From: Zingiber officinale | Lineage: Eukaryota; Streptophyta; Magnoliopsida; Zingiberales; Zingiberaceae | NCBI RefSeq assembly: GCF_018446385.1 | Contig: NC_055990.1 | Location: forward strand, 28,729,891 to 28,793,890 | Reading direction: 5' to 3' | DNA: 64,000 bases | Shown here: positions 11,323 through 22,959 of the stretch, one piece after another | Position numbering within the stretch: the stretch's first letter is position 1 | Layout: the number at the start of each line of letters is the position of its first letter | Made by a program: the position numbers and the translations under genes | The notes under the pieces: generated by a model | Databases searched by the model: none | Told to the model about the DNA's origin: nothing | What the model saw: the letters and a program-made list of their open reading frames with translations, nothing else

Positions 11323-12077
11323 GTGTCATCCTCTAATCAATCTAAATCTTGAACTCCAAGTAGACTCACTCTAATCAAATAAGCTCAATATCTCATATTG
11401 ACTCATTTGGGCATGACCATGCACTTAGTGGTCTCACTCTATCAAGAATAATGATGTCACTCCCGTCATATAGGAGGGATAGATCCCATCTACATCACTC
11501 ACATCCTTCCGCATAATTTGTTACATACCCAGTAATCGCCTTTATAGTCCACCCAATTACGGGTGACGTTTGACGAAGCCAAAGTATGCAACTCCTTATG
11601 TAGGGAACCATGGTGACTTTAGGTTCAAGGACTAGTAGTCATACTAATAGCCACATGAGAAAGTATATGACACTCATATAACGATCCATGATATTTTCTC
11701 ATGGCGGGTCATTCAGTATACATTCTCCAATGCATACCCATGTGTCAACTTGATATCTCTATATCCATGACTTGTGAGATCAAGTTATCAAGTTGACCTA
11801 TATGCTAGTCTCATTGCATTAACATTGTCCCTGAATGTTAATACTTGACTAGGAATGATTAAGAGTAGCGTTCCTTATATCATCTCACTATCGAATCAAC
11901 CAATCGATTGATATAGGTAAGAACCTTCTACTCAAGGACGCTATTATACTTAGTTATTTGGCACCAATACAAGTAAGTATAATAACCAAAATAAAATCCT
12001 TTATATATATAGGAATATGATACAATGAGTCCATACAATAATCATCATATGATTTGGCTCTAGGGTTCTAACTAACA
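11323..12077 (-). mobile_element. Fragment of a Copia LTR (same family as the element at 55657)
   Basis: From GTGTCATCCTC to the terminal CTAACA this matches 56744-57498 in order and spacing, including the tract around CTACATCACTCACATCC. On the minus strand it is the first 755 bp of the LTR, starting TGTTAGTTAG. The rest of the LTR is missing because the Ty3 element abuts at 11322, and the other side abuts a Copia gag at 12078. The order implied is gag-bearing element first, this LTR into it, then the Ty3 element. Confidence 0.85.
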
Positions 12078-12670
12078 GCATTTAGCGTCGTAATCTGGCT
12101 TGAGTCTTTTGGTGTTCCTGCACATCTGGTTTCATGTAATTCAATAGTAGAAAAGAGTTCCTCTAGGGTACTTACCTCCAAGTCCTTTGAGATGTAGTAA
12201 GTGTAGATTATTGAGGTCCATTCTGGAATCTTGGGAAAGGCATTGAGTGCGTAGCGTATCGTGTCCCGGTTGGTTACCGCTTCTCCGAGGTTTTTGAGTC
12301 CGGTGATTAGTTCTTTTACCTTTGCGTGTAGATCGGCTACCTTCTCACCTTTTTCCAAACAGATATTTGTCAGTTTGTTCTGAAGAATATCTCTTCTTGC
12401 AAGTTTGGCTTTGGATATGCCTTCGTGGAGTTCCAGAAATTTTTCCCAGAGTTCTTTGGCCGACGAGTAACTTTCGATGCGGTTGACTTCTTGAGGCGGC
12501 AACACACTTAGCAAGTGATATTCCGCACGATTATTTGCTACCGAATCATTTTGTTCTTTCTTCGTCCAAAGACTTTCTTCTTTTTCCTCTCCATTTTGAT
12601 TAGTAGGAGCTACAAAATTATAATTTATTATTAAACGAATTTCAAAGTCTGTTTTTAGAAATACCTCCAT
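12078..12670 (-). pseudogene. Copia gag (UBN2-type), truncated
   Basis: A minus-strand frame of about 197 residues with the features of plant Copia UBN2 Gag: NRIESYSSAKELWEKFLELH, then KAKLARRDILQNKL, GEKVADLHAKVKELITGL and NRDTIRYALNAFP. It lies just downstream of a minus-strand LTR and primer-binding site, as gag should. The frame is cut at 12077 by the LTR fragment; the last residues before the stop are read from foreign DNA. Upstream residues between the primer site and 12670 look degenerate. No pol is left next to it. Confidence 0.85.
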
Positions 12671-12780
12671 ACGACATTTCTAGTGTGTGAAGTCTCCCTC
12701 AAATTTTGGTGGAACGATGCTTAGTCCGGGCATTGGTTGCTTTGCTTCGGTCGATGGTTAGTCCTTCTAAAGCGTCCTCA

Positions 12781-12791
12781 CTCTGATACCA
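12781..12791 (-). other. Primer-binding site (initiator tRNA-Met) of the truncated Copia element
   Basis: On the minus strand TGGTATCAGAG follows the LTR end after two bases. This sets the orientation of the element and identifies 12794-13681 as its 5' LTR. Confidence 0.85.
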
Positions 12792-12793
12792 CT

Positions 12794-13681
12794 TGTTGGT
12801 CCCTTTGAAGGTCGGCAGGAGGAGAGGGGTGAATTGCCCTGCACAAAAAAAACACACCCTTCTTGGACTTCTTAAACTAACACTTGCATAAATAAATAAG
12901 AGTAATAAACTAAAAGAAGAGGCACAGGAGTTTACTTGGTTATAATCGGGGAGGTTGTTAATCCAATGAGAATGAAGCGCAATAGATATCTCCTTTCAGG
13001 TGGAGAAGCCTCTTACAACATTCAAGCACAAAAAAATAAGAAGCTAAATTAACAATGAAAGTATACAAGTGTTGTAATCAGAATTGCTTGTCTTGTTGAG
13101 TTTCTTGGACCAAAACTATATTTATAACCTTGGTCAGGGCGCTTGGAAGGGTTCCAGGTGCTTGAGAGAGAATAAAACTTTATCCCTTCTCGCATAGATC
13201 ACGTTTGACCACGATCTGGATAACATCCAAGTCTGGGCGCCCAGAAGGGTTCCGGGCGCCCGAACCAAGAAAGTCAATAGCGTTGATTTTTTCGATCCGA
13301 GCCCTCTGCTCCAGTTCAGCTCGCCTCGATCTGAGTCTTCCGCTCCGACTCCGCTTGCTTAGATGATCTCGGCCATCCGGAATAGGGCTCACCCGAACCC
13401 AAATTCCGGCCTTCTCCTCGAGCAGCCTTCCTCCTCGATTTCTCATCCCTAGAACGTCGCATACGTTCTTCGTGTCCATCGGTGTACTCTTTCGCGGCAC
13501 CTCGTCCCTCGAACGCACCGAGCCCGTCGACTCTCTCCCTGTGTCGTCCTTCTCGTTAGTCGCGTCTTTCGCTCGACTTTTTGTGCTCCTAAGCTCCTGC
13601 ACACTTAGACACAAGGGTTAAACTAAATAGGACCTAACTTAACTTGTTTGATCACATCAAAATAACCTTAGGGTTCCAACA
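12794..13681 (-). repeat. 5' LTR of the truncated Copia element
   Basis: An 888-bp LTR, TGTTGG to CCAACA on the plus strand. It is a family member of the solo LTR at 501-1408; the shared ORF-like translations (13180-13614 and 1050-1333, minus) reflect LTR similarity rather than a gene. Confidence 0.88.
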
Positions 13682-13823
13682 TGCCCTCTCACACGGGATC
13701 GTGTATGTACTTGATTTATTCTTTCTCAATAGCATGGGACAGTCACCGCCAGGCCAGGGTGACGAATTTCACCTTCTATAAAAATACAATCAAATAATTC
13801 ATTAGAATTTTAAAGTAGGTGGT

Positions 13824-16800
13824 TGTAACGACCACCCTTCTTACTACTACTACTACCTAAGAGTGACCGTTATTTAACTACTAACTCTACTTAACCGGTA
13901 TGATTAAAAACCACATGGAAACCCTACAGAAAAATTTCGGCAAAATTTCTCCTGTACCGGTGACCTTAAACTGATATACAGACACTATATACACAGCCAC
14001 AGGCGGCTGGAACTGATGACAAATTCTCACGCAGTTATATAAGTGTCAAAACCAAAAGAAAACTATACCAGAAATCACTACACAAGATTACAATTCATCT
14101 TCTATGTCCTAATAACATCAAAATAACATATATCATCCCAATTACTAAAATGCGGAAGCTTAATAATGAAATACAACTTCTTACTTCCTAGTTTTCTTAT
14201 CATCCTAAATAAATAATTTAATCTAGACAAATCCTTAACTAAGTCCCAAGGCTTCCATAGTCCTGGCATCATACATCCTTCGAACACCTCCTTGTCGTCT
14301 TCCTTTCTATATCTTTTCCTTTCCTGTATCTGCGGTAAGAGGAAAATGCATCTATAAGCAAAATGCTTAGTAAGCGCTATCCTACTCACAAAAACTCGAT
14401 ATGCATGTGAATATACTGAAGACTAAAACTGAATGCTCAAAAGGAAAACTACTCATGCTCAGCTACTAGTAAAAGAAACAAACATACTGAAATGCTAAAC
14501 ATGTAAAGCTACTCATGCTCAGAAAATAGCAAAGAACAGTAAGCTAATCTAAATAACATGCTAGCATAAAAGAAAACTCAACTTGCTGATTTTAAAACAA
14601 AGTGAAACTTAGTTCATCTGTTCTAAACTTATTCTTTAATACTTTATATTTATGTAAAACTTACTTTACTTGTTCAAAAACTTATACTTATAATACTTCA
14701 AAATAATAATCAACTTCTTCTTGGGCCCGACAACTGTACTTGCTATGCGCGCATCCCTAACTAGACCCGAGATAGCTGGTCCCGAATCTAGTAGAATTTA
14801 CTAGGTTATCTAAACCTAGGGACCGACTATGGGAGCCCAGCCCAAGGACTACTGAGAGTCCTGCATACTAGGTTATCTAAACCTAGGGACTGACTATGGG
14901 AGCCCAACCCAAGGACTACTGAGAGTCCAGTACAGTGCCACTGATAAAAGTAAAATACTTGTTATCTTTTAATACTTCTAATATATAATGCCTCGGCACT
15001 TTCTTTAGCACCTTGTGTGTCAAAATCCCTAAAGTCTTGACTTCGGGATCTACTTAAGGCCTTGGCCTTTTCTTTCTTTTCTTTATCTTTCTTATACTTG
15101 TTCAAGTAAAATACTAGCCTTTTCCAACATGCTACAACAGATTTAAAACCAAGGAAAAACAAATCTGAAATCTTCAGGCATGCTACAGCAGAAATAAATC
15201 AAAGAAGGAAAGATCTGCGTTCTTTTTTAAAAAGGAAAACTACATACACTTAGAGAGTAGCTGTTCATGCTTGTTGAAGTAGCGAAGAAACTACAACTGC
15301 AATGCTAATAAACGGGCTGATCATGTTTGTTAAAAATAGCCAATGAAAACTAGAAAATTTGCATATCATACAAGCTTAAACTAAATCTAAAACTTATTAG
15401 AACTAAAACCTTAAATCTTGCTACATCAGAGATAAAAAAAAACAAGAGAGCAAAGGATGCATGCTACTCATTAATCTCTAGCTATTCCAAAGTTGTACAG
15501 TGTAATCCGAAAGCAACGGAAAACCAAAACTACAACGTGAACTGATATAGCTGTTCCTACTCATTGGAGCTACATAAATTTGAAATCTGCATGCATAAAA
15601 ACTAATAAGGAAGGATCTATATCGAAAACTAAACAACTGAAATATTAACAGCACAAAACCACTCTACTGCATGCTCGTTTAAAGGCCTATTCCTACACAT
15701 GGCAACAAAGAAGAAAATCAAATACTAGGATGTTACATGCTCTCATTTCCAAATCTAAACAACTAAATCTGGTCTTATGGCAGCAAGCTTCAAGATAAAC
15801 CAAACCTAAGTCTGTTCATGTTATTCTAATAGCAAGGAGAAACATTATAATTCAATACTGCTCATGCTCTTCTAGTAATAAAGAAACTACACATGCTTAA
15901 CTAATAACAAATAGGAAAGTCCAACAACATGCTAAATCATAAGACTAAAGAATCTAACTCACATGCCTTATATTCAAGAATGCAAATATACGGCAGCAAA
16001 GGAATTAATAACCAAGCTAAAGCAGCAGAGGAAATCAACCAAGCTAAGACAGAATAGGGAATTTAACCAGCAAAGGCAGCAAAGGATTAACCAAGCTAAG
16101 GCAACTGCTCTAGATACCAGCGGAGTACCCTAACCAAAACAAAGTGTTTCCTTCTCCCTTTCCTTCATGAAGGCCACGACAGAAAACATCCAAAACCCCC
16201 AAATTCTCTCATCTTCATGGTGTGACTCAGAAACAAGCAGTAACAAAAAGGAAACAAGGTCCAAAGCAATTAAGCACAAGCTAAACAACAAAACCCCATT
16301 CTCTTTCTTTGAAGCACACGGCAACAAATTCACACAACAATTCCACAGCAAAACTCGAAACCAAACAAGGAAACACCAAAACGAAATCGAAACAACTCTT
16401 ACCACAGGTGAGTAGCGACTTACAGCGTGTTCTTGGATTCAAACCGAGGAGGAAAAGGGGTTCTAGGGTTCGGAGACGGTGAAGATCTCGGCGGCTTCTT
16501 GGTGTTTCCGAGCTCCCCTCGTCGAGGTGGTCACGCACGGGTGGAGACCGGCCGAAAAAACCCTTCGCCGGCGCCGGAGATCGAGCCCTAACGCCTGCTT
16601 CTTCGCTTCCGCCGCGAGAGAAAAAACGCCGTCGAGAAAGGAGAAAGATTTCCGGGTTCGGGAAGAAAAGAAACCTAAGTCCTCTTTTAAACTAGGGTTT
16701 CAAATTATAACTCAAATATTATTCGGTTCGAGTTTTACTAAGAAACATTCGGCTGGTCTGTTGGTTAAGCGAATCTTTGCTTAACCCAGGTTTCCGGTTC

Positions 16801-16983
16801 AAACCTTAACATGAATATTTTTTTGTCGAAACTTCCTTCGTTTAGTAAAAATACCAAACGACCTTCAAAAATTACATAAAAATACTCTAAAATTTTTAAA
16901 AAATCTCTAGAATTTTTCTATAGCATTTCTAAATATTTTTAAGAACTTTTAGAACTCCTAATGAAAAAAATTGGGTCGTTACA
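13824..16983 (-). mobile_element. Solo LTR of a Ty3 family related to the element at 375-11322
   Basis: The unit begins TGTAACGACC and ends GGTCGTTACA, about 3.16 kb, and is flanked by the duplication GTGGT (13819-13823 and 16984-16988). Around 14725-14935 it carries, in inverse orientation, a tract also found in the Ty3 LTR near 2370-2490 (CTATGCGCGCATCCCTA, CCTAGGGAC, GACTATGGGAGCCCA), so it is a minus-strand relative. A segment of about 70 bp inside it (CTAGGTTATCTAAACCTAGG and what follows) is duplicated in tandem at 14805-14935. No internal region is present. ORFs at 16130-16784 lie inside it and look fortuitous. Confidence 0.88.
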
Positions 16984-16988
16984 GTGGT

Positions 16989-17760
16989 ATGATCATGGGA
17001 GATTTGGTATGAAATCCAAATTTCATACTCTTCCTCTTTATTTTGTATTCTTCTATTTCTTTCATAGTAGCATCATGACTTAAATGCCGGAGGAATCTCA
17101 TCGAGATGACTATTAATATCTTTTGATGTGTGTTAATCTATGTAGATCTGGTTACATTATGAAAAGAAGATTGGTCATCGAGGTCCAATGATGTCGTATA
17201 TGTAAGATAAATAGGGTGAGAATTCTTTACAAATTTGTTTGTTTACACTGAGGATGGATAAAAGAGGAATGCATCATCTTCGGTGAAAAATGATTCATAA
17301 TGGTAAGAAAATAAAGAGAACTCTGGAAGGAAAGGGGGAAAAAAAAAAAAAAAGAGAACTCACGATGAGAGAAGAACTCAAGCTCATGGTGGCTTATGAC
17401 AATGCTTCGTATTTTAATCATCGCACCTTTCCGAAGAGACAGAAAGAACATCGGATCGTAAATGCATGAAAAAAGTAATTCAAAATCAATCCGCGGATTA
17501 AAAATCTATCCTTTTTCTAGTTTTATATAATCATCCAACGTCACAATAAAGTCAATGTCTAGATGAGACCCACAAGCTACCAAACCCAACCAAACGCCCC
17601 AATAATTATTATTCTAACTCTTCCACCGATCCAACCACAAGCTCCTCCTCATCGCATTGATTCCCAAAGTTTGAAAAGTCCAATCGCAGTCGCGGATCTC
17701 CTTCCTTGCCATCGCTGAGCTGTTCCTGCTATTTTTTGGTCGCCGCCTTCTTCTTCTTCG
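16989..17760. other. Upstream region of the GT90 gene, no gene seen
   Basis: This stretch and 13682-13818 were contiguous before the solo LTR inserted. I see no coding sequence. An A-run lies at 17340-17353. Pyrimidine-rich sequence just before 17761 is consistent with a 5' UTR. Confidence 0.5.
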
Positions 17761-20621
17761 ATGAAAGCGCAGCTGAACAGGCTCGGAAATGGAGGCGATC
17801 CGGCAAGGTACGGTGTGCTGGATAGCAGAGGGAGGAATCCGGTGGCCGCCGTCTCCACTCACTCCGCCGTGAAGCTGATCATCGCCGCCTTCGTCGGCCT
17901 CCTCTTCCTCGTCTTCCTCATCTCTAACAATGCGGTGAGGGCTAATTATCTACATCTCTAGCATCGCCTTGAGTTCTTTGCAATTTGGTTTTGGTATTTT
18001 GTTGCAAGAGATTTGTCCCAAAAATCGATGAAATCGATGCCCTGTTTTTTTGCTTCTTTTCATTTTAACTTTAATTTTTAATCTATCAATTTTGATTTTA
18101 AGCTTTGAGGCTTATTTTTTATATAATTTTATTCTATGAGAATTGGCATTTTAATCATTAAATTCATGATTAAGGCAACTTAATTGATTCAATATTAAAA
18201 AATAATTGTGCTCAGAGCACAAGGAAAGGAAAGGAATCTCTCCCCAGTAGTTGGACTATCATGCTCAAATTACTTAAGTTTAATTAATGTTTTGGTGATG
18301 CACTCAATCATTAACCTAAAATTTAAAAATGTTCCCCTAGACTTGGCCAAAGTAATATTCATTTTACCACAACATTTTACTTTAGTTGTAAGTTTAGTCC
18401 TTGCTAGATCTTGAATACAAGAGCAATAAAAATAAAGTCTAAAAAATGAAAAGGGAAAAAAATATAAAGTTGCAAAAATAAAAAGTAAAATATCTTAACC
18501 AAAGATAGATGGCAATTGAAGGGGAGGAAAGTGAATAAAAGCCCAACTACCTAACCATTGGAAATTATTATTTTAATATTTGATTCTTTCAGACGTGTCG
18601 TCCACATATGAGGCCTTGTCAAACCGTTGACTAAAATTTAAAATTATATAAAACTTATTAGATAGTTTATAATCTAAAACTAAATATGCAAATGTTAGAA
18701 TATTTATGTTGATAAATTTATTGAAATCTAAAATCAAATTAAAACTTTATAAAAATATGATTTTAATTTATTTGTTTGAATTTGATTTGTGGTAAAGACT
18801 TTTAGTTGGAGCGATCAAGGAGGAGATCCACACCCAAAACTCACATTGAACCAACCGATTGAACCGGATTCAAGAAGACCCATCACGTTGGTCTGCCCGA
18901 ACCAACCGGCCCGAACCGAATCGGCACCGCCCGTCATCCAATGCCGGGGATCGCCGCCCCCTCCTCCTTACGCCGCCCGCCTCCGCCCCTCCGCTGCCTG
19001 CCCCGAATACTTCCGCTGGATCCACGAGGATCTACGACCATGGAGAGAAACTGGAATCACCCGCGATATGGTCCTGCGATCGCGCCCCTTCGCGACGATC
19101 CACATGGTGGTCGTCGGCGGCCGCGTCTACGTGCAGGAGTACTTCGGCCGCGGCCTGTCGCGGAACGTGTTCACCCTGTGGGGTATTCTACAGCTCATCC
19201 AGCGGTACCCAGGCCGCGTGCCGGACTTCGAGCTGGTGTTTAATTGCATGGACATGCCGTCGGTGAAGGCGGCGGAGTACAACGCTTCGACCGGCCCACC
19301 GCCGCCGCTTTTCCACTACTGCAAGGACGACAAGACGAGGGACATCCTCTTCCCCGATTGGTCCTTCTGGGGATGGTAATACATCGCAATTTCATCTCCC
19401 ATGATCAAAAGATCATTTTTTTTTTGTTTGATTTCGATCAAAGTCGAAAAGAAAATCGATTTTTTAGTCTAAAGGAAATTAGGGTCACACCACTAATTGA
19501 ACTAATCTGGCTTAACCTTAATGGTTAATTTGGAAGGCCGGAGACGAACATAAGGCCATGGGTTCCCTTGATGAAGGAGATGAAGGAAGGCAATGCAGAG
19601 GTGAAATGGACGGAGAGAGTACCGTATGCTTACTGGAAGGGCACTCCTTTCATGGGCGGCACCAGGCTCGACCTTGTCAAGTGCAATGTGACCAAAGAAC
19701 GAGACTGGAATGCTCGAATCTATGCACAGGTACACATTCAGTCAGCTTGGAAATTTTGTCGACAACAACAATCATTGCTAGATTTTCCTCAGTTTATTTG
19801 ATATCCTTTGATAGGATTGGAACAAAGAATCGAAGCAAGGGTATCACCGGTCAAATCTGGCCAGGCAATGCCACCACAGGTAAGGAATTTGTTGCCTCAG
19901 TTTTCTTCAGGCAATGTGTTTGTACATTTGCTAACAAGAGGTTTTGGTGCACAGGTATAGGATTTATGTGGAGGGACTTGCGTGGTCTGTGAGCCAGAAG
20001 TACATCATGGCCTGCAACTCACCGACGCTCTTTGTTGACACTAAGTTCATTGAGTTCTTCCAACGTGGCCTCATGCCCAGCCGCCATTACTGGCCTGTTG
20101 CTGTGAACAACAAGTGCAGGGCCATCAAATTCGCTGTTGACTGGGGTAACGCTCACCCGGAGGAGGTAATTGCACAAGTTGGATTTCGAGATGTGAAACA
20201 AGATTTAGCTAAATAGATTTGTCGCAATGAATAGCACATGACAGATGGCTTTTTATAGGCACAAGCTATGGGCAAAGCCAGCAGTGATTTCTTCCAGGAA
20301 CAAGTGACAATGGATCATGTTTATGATTACATGTTGCACTCAATTACAGAGTACGCCAAGCTTCTGAGGTATCAGCCTAGTGTACCAGAAGGCTTCACTG
20401 AAGTTTGCATGGAGTCTTTGGCCTGCCATGCTTCAGAGAAGACCAAGGAATACATGTTGGAATCCATGGAGAGGTGGACAAGTGACACAGAACCCTGTGC
20501 ATTAGATCCACCCTTTACTTCAGACGAGCTCCAGAAGCTGCTCGAGACAAGGGAGAACAATGTGAAGCAAGTGGAGACGTGGGAGCAGCAAGCTGGGGAG
20601 GAACAAGGGAACAAGAACTAG
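17761..20621 (+). CDS. GT90/CAP10-family O-glucosyltransferase (rumi homolog), six exons
   Basis: Proposed exons are 17761-17934, 18798-19375, 19537-19729, 19815-19879, 19955-20165 and 20259-20621; the phases agree throughout, giving 527 residues. The N-terminus is short and cytosolic, followed by one membrane segment at about residues 37-54 (LIIAAFVGLLFLVFLI), a type II Golgi/ER topology. The CAP10 domain follows: CPEYFRWIHEDLRPWRETGI, then FPDWSFWGW, PYAYWKGTPF, CNVTKERDWNARIYAQDW, YRIYVEGLAWSVSQKYI and CRAIKFAVDWGNAHPEE. These blocks are typical of plant proteins annotated as O-glucosyltransferase rumi homologs, which in animals act on EGF repeats; the plant substrate is not known from sequence. 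The 5' end of exon 2 (AAG before 18798) is the least certain junction. Intron 1 is 863 bp; the others are about 75-160 bp. Confidence 0.9.
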
Positions 20622-20734
20622 CCATTTCAATGCTTCCACATCTTTTGATAAAGCCATCAAATTTGAGGAAATGAGCTTCAAGTTGTTCCAATTGGAAACT
20701 GAACTACTGCATGAGTCAGTGTAGTTGAATGGAG

Positions 20735-20740
20735 AATAAA
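20735..20740 (+). terminator. Polyadenylation signal of the GT90 gene
   Basis: AATAAA lies 114 bp after the stop codon, a normal plant distance. Cleavage site not determined. Confidence 0.5.
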
Positions 20741-20870
20741 CACCATATGACTTGGGAGCCTTCTTTTAGCCATTTCCCCCCCTTTTTGGTGATTACCAAT
20801 AACGTTGGCACTATTCTTTTCGTGATCTCATTCTAATTGTATGACATGGATTAAGATTGTTTTGGTTTCT

Positions 20871-22959
20871 GTGTCTTTCAATCTGCAAAAGTGTATTCGT
20901 TAGCTGTAAGAGTTGAAAAAGAATGTCTTGATGAAGACCATGTGTAGAAATTCCTCAGAGTTAACTTTGCAAGAAAAATGAAAGGTGAATGTAGCAAATG
21001 CAAGTAAACATGACCAGTGGAAGGCCCTTGCATTGATTTATCAAGGTATCTATATTAGCTACTAACCATTGTTTTTGTTAGAACAGGAAGATGCAGAGAA
21101 GCAGACCAGAAGAGAACATGGCGGCAAGTGTTCCAATATCAAACTAGCCATTGCCATCTCTAATTTTGCTTTATTCACCCCAACAGAGTGTAAGTGTCCC
21201 TTAGATCCTCATTCTTCTAGTACTGCCATTTTTCTAGTGGATTCTTTTGTTCTTTCATGCTTGTAAATTTGTGAGTTAACCACGCAAGTTATAAATACTG
21301 ATAACATATTTGTTCCATCAGTATTTTGTTCCTATGAACAAGAGAAGCCATTAGGTACCACAGATAGGAGTGGTTTAGTAAGGTATATCAAAATTTAAAC
21401 CTTATACTAACATCGTACCGGAAAATTTAATATAACAAAAATTCATACCAACAACGTATCAAATTTTTGGTATGATATAAATTTCATATCGTATATAGTT
21501 AAATTTCAATGTCGATACAATATACTGAAAATTTTGATATAAATCTTATACTTATATCAAAAATATTGATATGATATTATATTATACCGAAATTTTTAAT
21601 ATATTATTAAATTGGTATGGTTCGGTATATTTCAATACGGTACATGTGGTATATCAAAATTTCAGTATTTTTCCTCACCTCTAATAACAGATAGATGGAA
21701 GAACAATAAACTGTATGCAGGGATATGATATAGCATAACTTTTGCTATTCGCTTCTATGTAGATCTTTATATATAGATAAAGTTTAGTGAACTGAATACT
21801 TTATGCAGGGATATGATATAGCATAACTTTTGCTATTCCTTTAGCTTCTATGTAAATCTTTATATATATAGATAAAGTTTAGTGAGATACGATTTTTAGC
21901 TGAGAAATAAGTTTCATGTTGTTAATATGTAGACCTTTATCTAAGTGTTCTATGACCTTTGGTTATCTAATAAATTCATGACTCATGAATCATTCGCTGA
22001 TGGAGTGCAAATCATCCATATCTTTTCTTCATTCTCATCATCCAATTGGTGAGGGAACAGCTCGAAGATTATTTGGCTGAGAGTTTTCTATATGAGGTAA
22101 ACTAAGACATAACAAAATTGAACACTATGTTGAGAATAATTCATACATATTATCAGGAAATTCACTGTTCACCTTGTTTAATTATTTAAGTTTGAGTAAA
22201 AAATTTGAGGCACTAAACTTAGAGGAAATGATACGAGACAAATATAATAGAGTGGAAGTTCATTAATTGCATTCACCAAAACAATCACTATATCTGAAAT
22301 TCAAGTGGAAATTCTCTAATTACCTGAGCAAAATAATCATCACATCATTATCTATTTATCTTGAGGTTGAGAATGTTGACCATCTGTGTAAAGAATGGAT
22401 TGGAGAAGGAAAGAAATTCAAAGTTAATAACAAAAAGAAAGGTAATGGAAAAAAATAGAAAAGAAAAAAATCTCGAAAAGAAAAGAAAAAACTAGAAAGA
22501 CAACTAAAAGAAAAGAAAAAACAAGAAAGACAAACTAAAAGAATGAGAATGAAGAAAAAATTAAAGCGTCGGGGCCGCCACTTGCTGCCCGCGCACGAGG
22601 CAACCTCACGTGCAGGTCGACACTTGCGGCCGCACGAGGAGATCCTAAACCGGTAAGTTCGATCCAATCTCTATAGGAGGGTGGAACATGAGTTGTCTTC
22701 TGTCCGATTTAGATCGACGAGAAAATTGATCAAAAATGATCCACAAATGGATTATTAAATCCATCTGCACATTAAGTAAATCGAAGAAAAGAACAAAATT
22801 TATCCTGCCAAGTAAACAGGGTTACGTGCCTGTAGTTCGAGATCATGATCATCAACCGATACAAGAGGGATTATGGAAAGAAAAATTCAGGAGAAAAACT
22901 TAGAGATTTTGTTGATGCTAAATGAAAATAGATCATGGCATTTTTGTTTCATTTTTGTC
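20871..22959. other. Intergenic region with AT-rich repeats
   Basis: No convincing gene. An AT-rich block at about 21370-21665 repeats GGTAT and ATATCAAAATTT motifs in both orientations and may be an old MITE. A purine-rich AAAAGAAAAG tract lies at 22460-22560. Short frames at 21069 and 22267 have no recognisable domain. Confidence 0.5.
21713..21893. repeat. Tandem duplication, 89-bp period
   Basis: The segment starting TATGCAGGGATATGATATAG at 21713 is repeated from 21802 with a few changes (a small insertion before GCTTCTATGTA and an extra TA in the TATATA run). Confidence 0.85.

Noticed and set aside
16130-16784. Overlapping frames on both strands of about 80-100 residues
   Set aside because: They lie within the solo LTR 13824-16983, have biased composition and no recognised motif.
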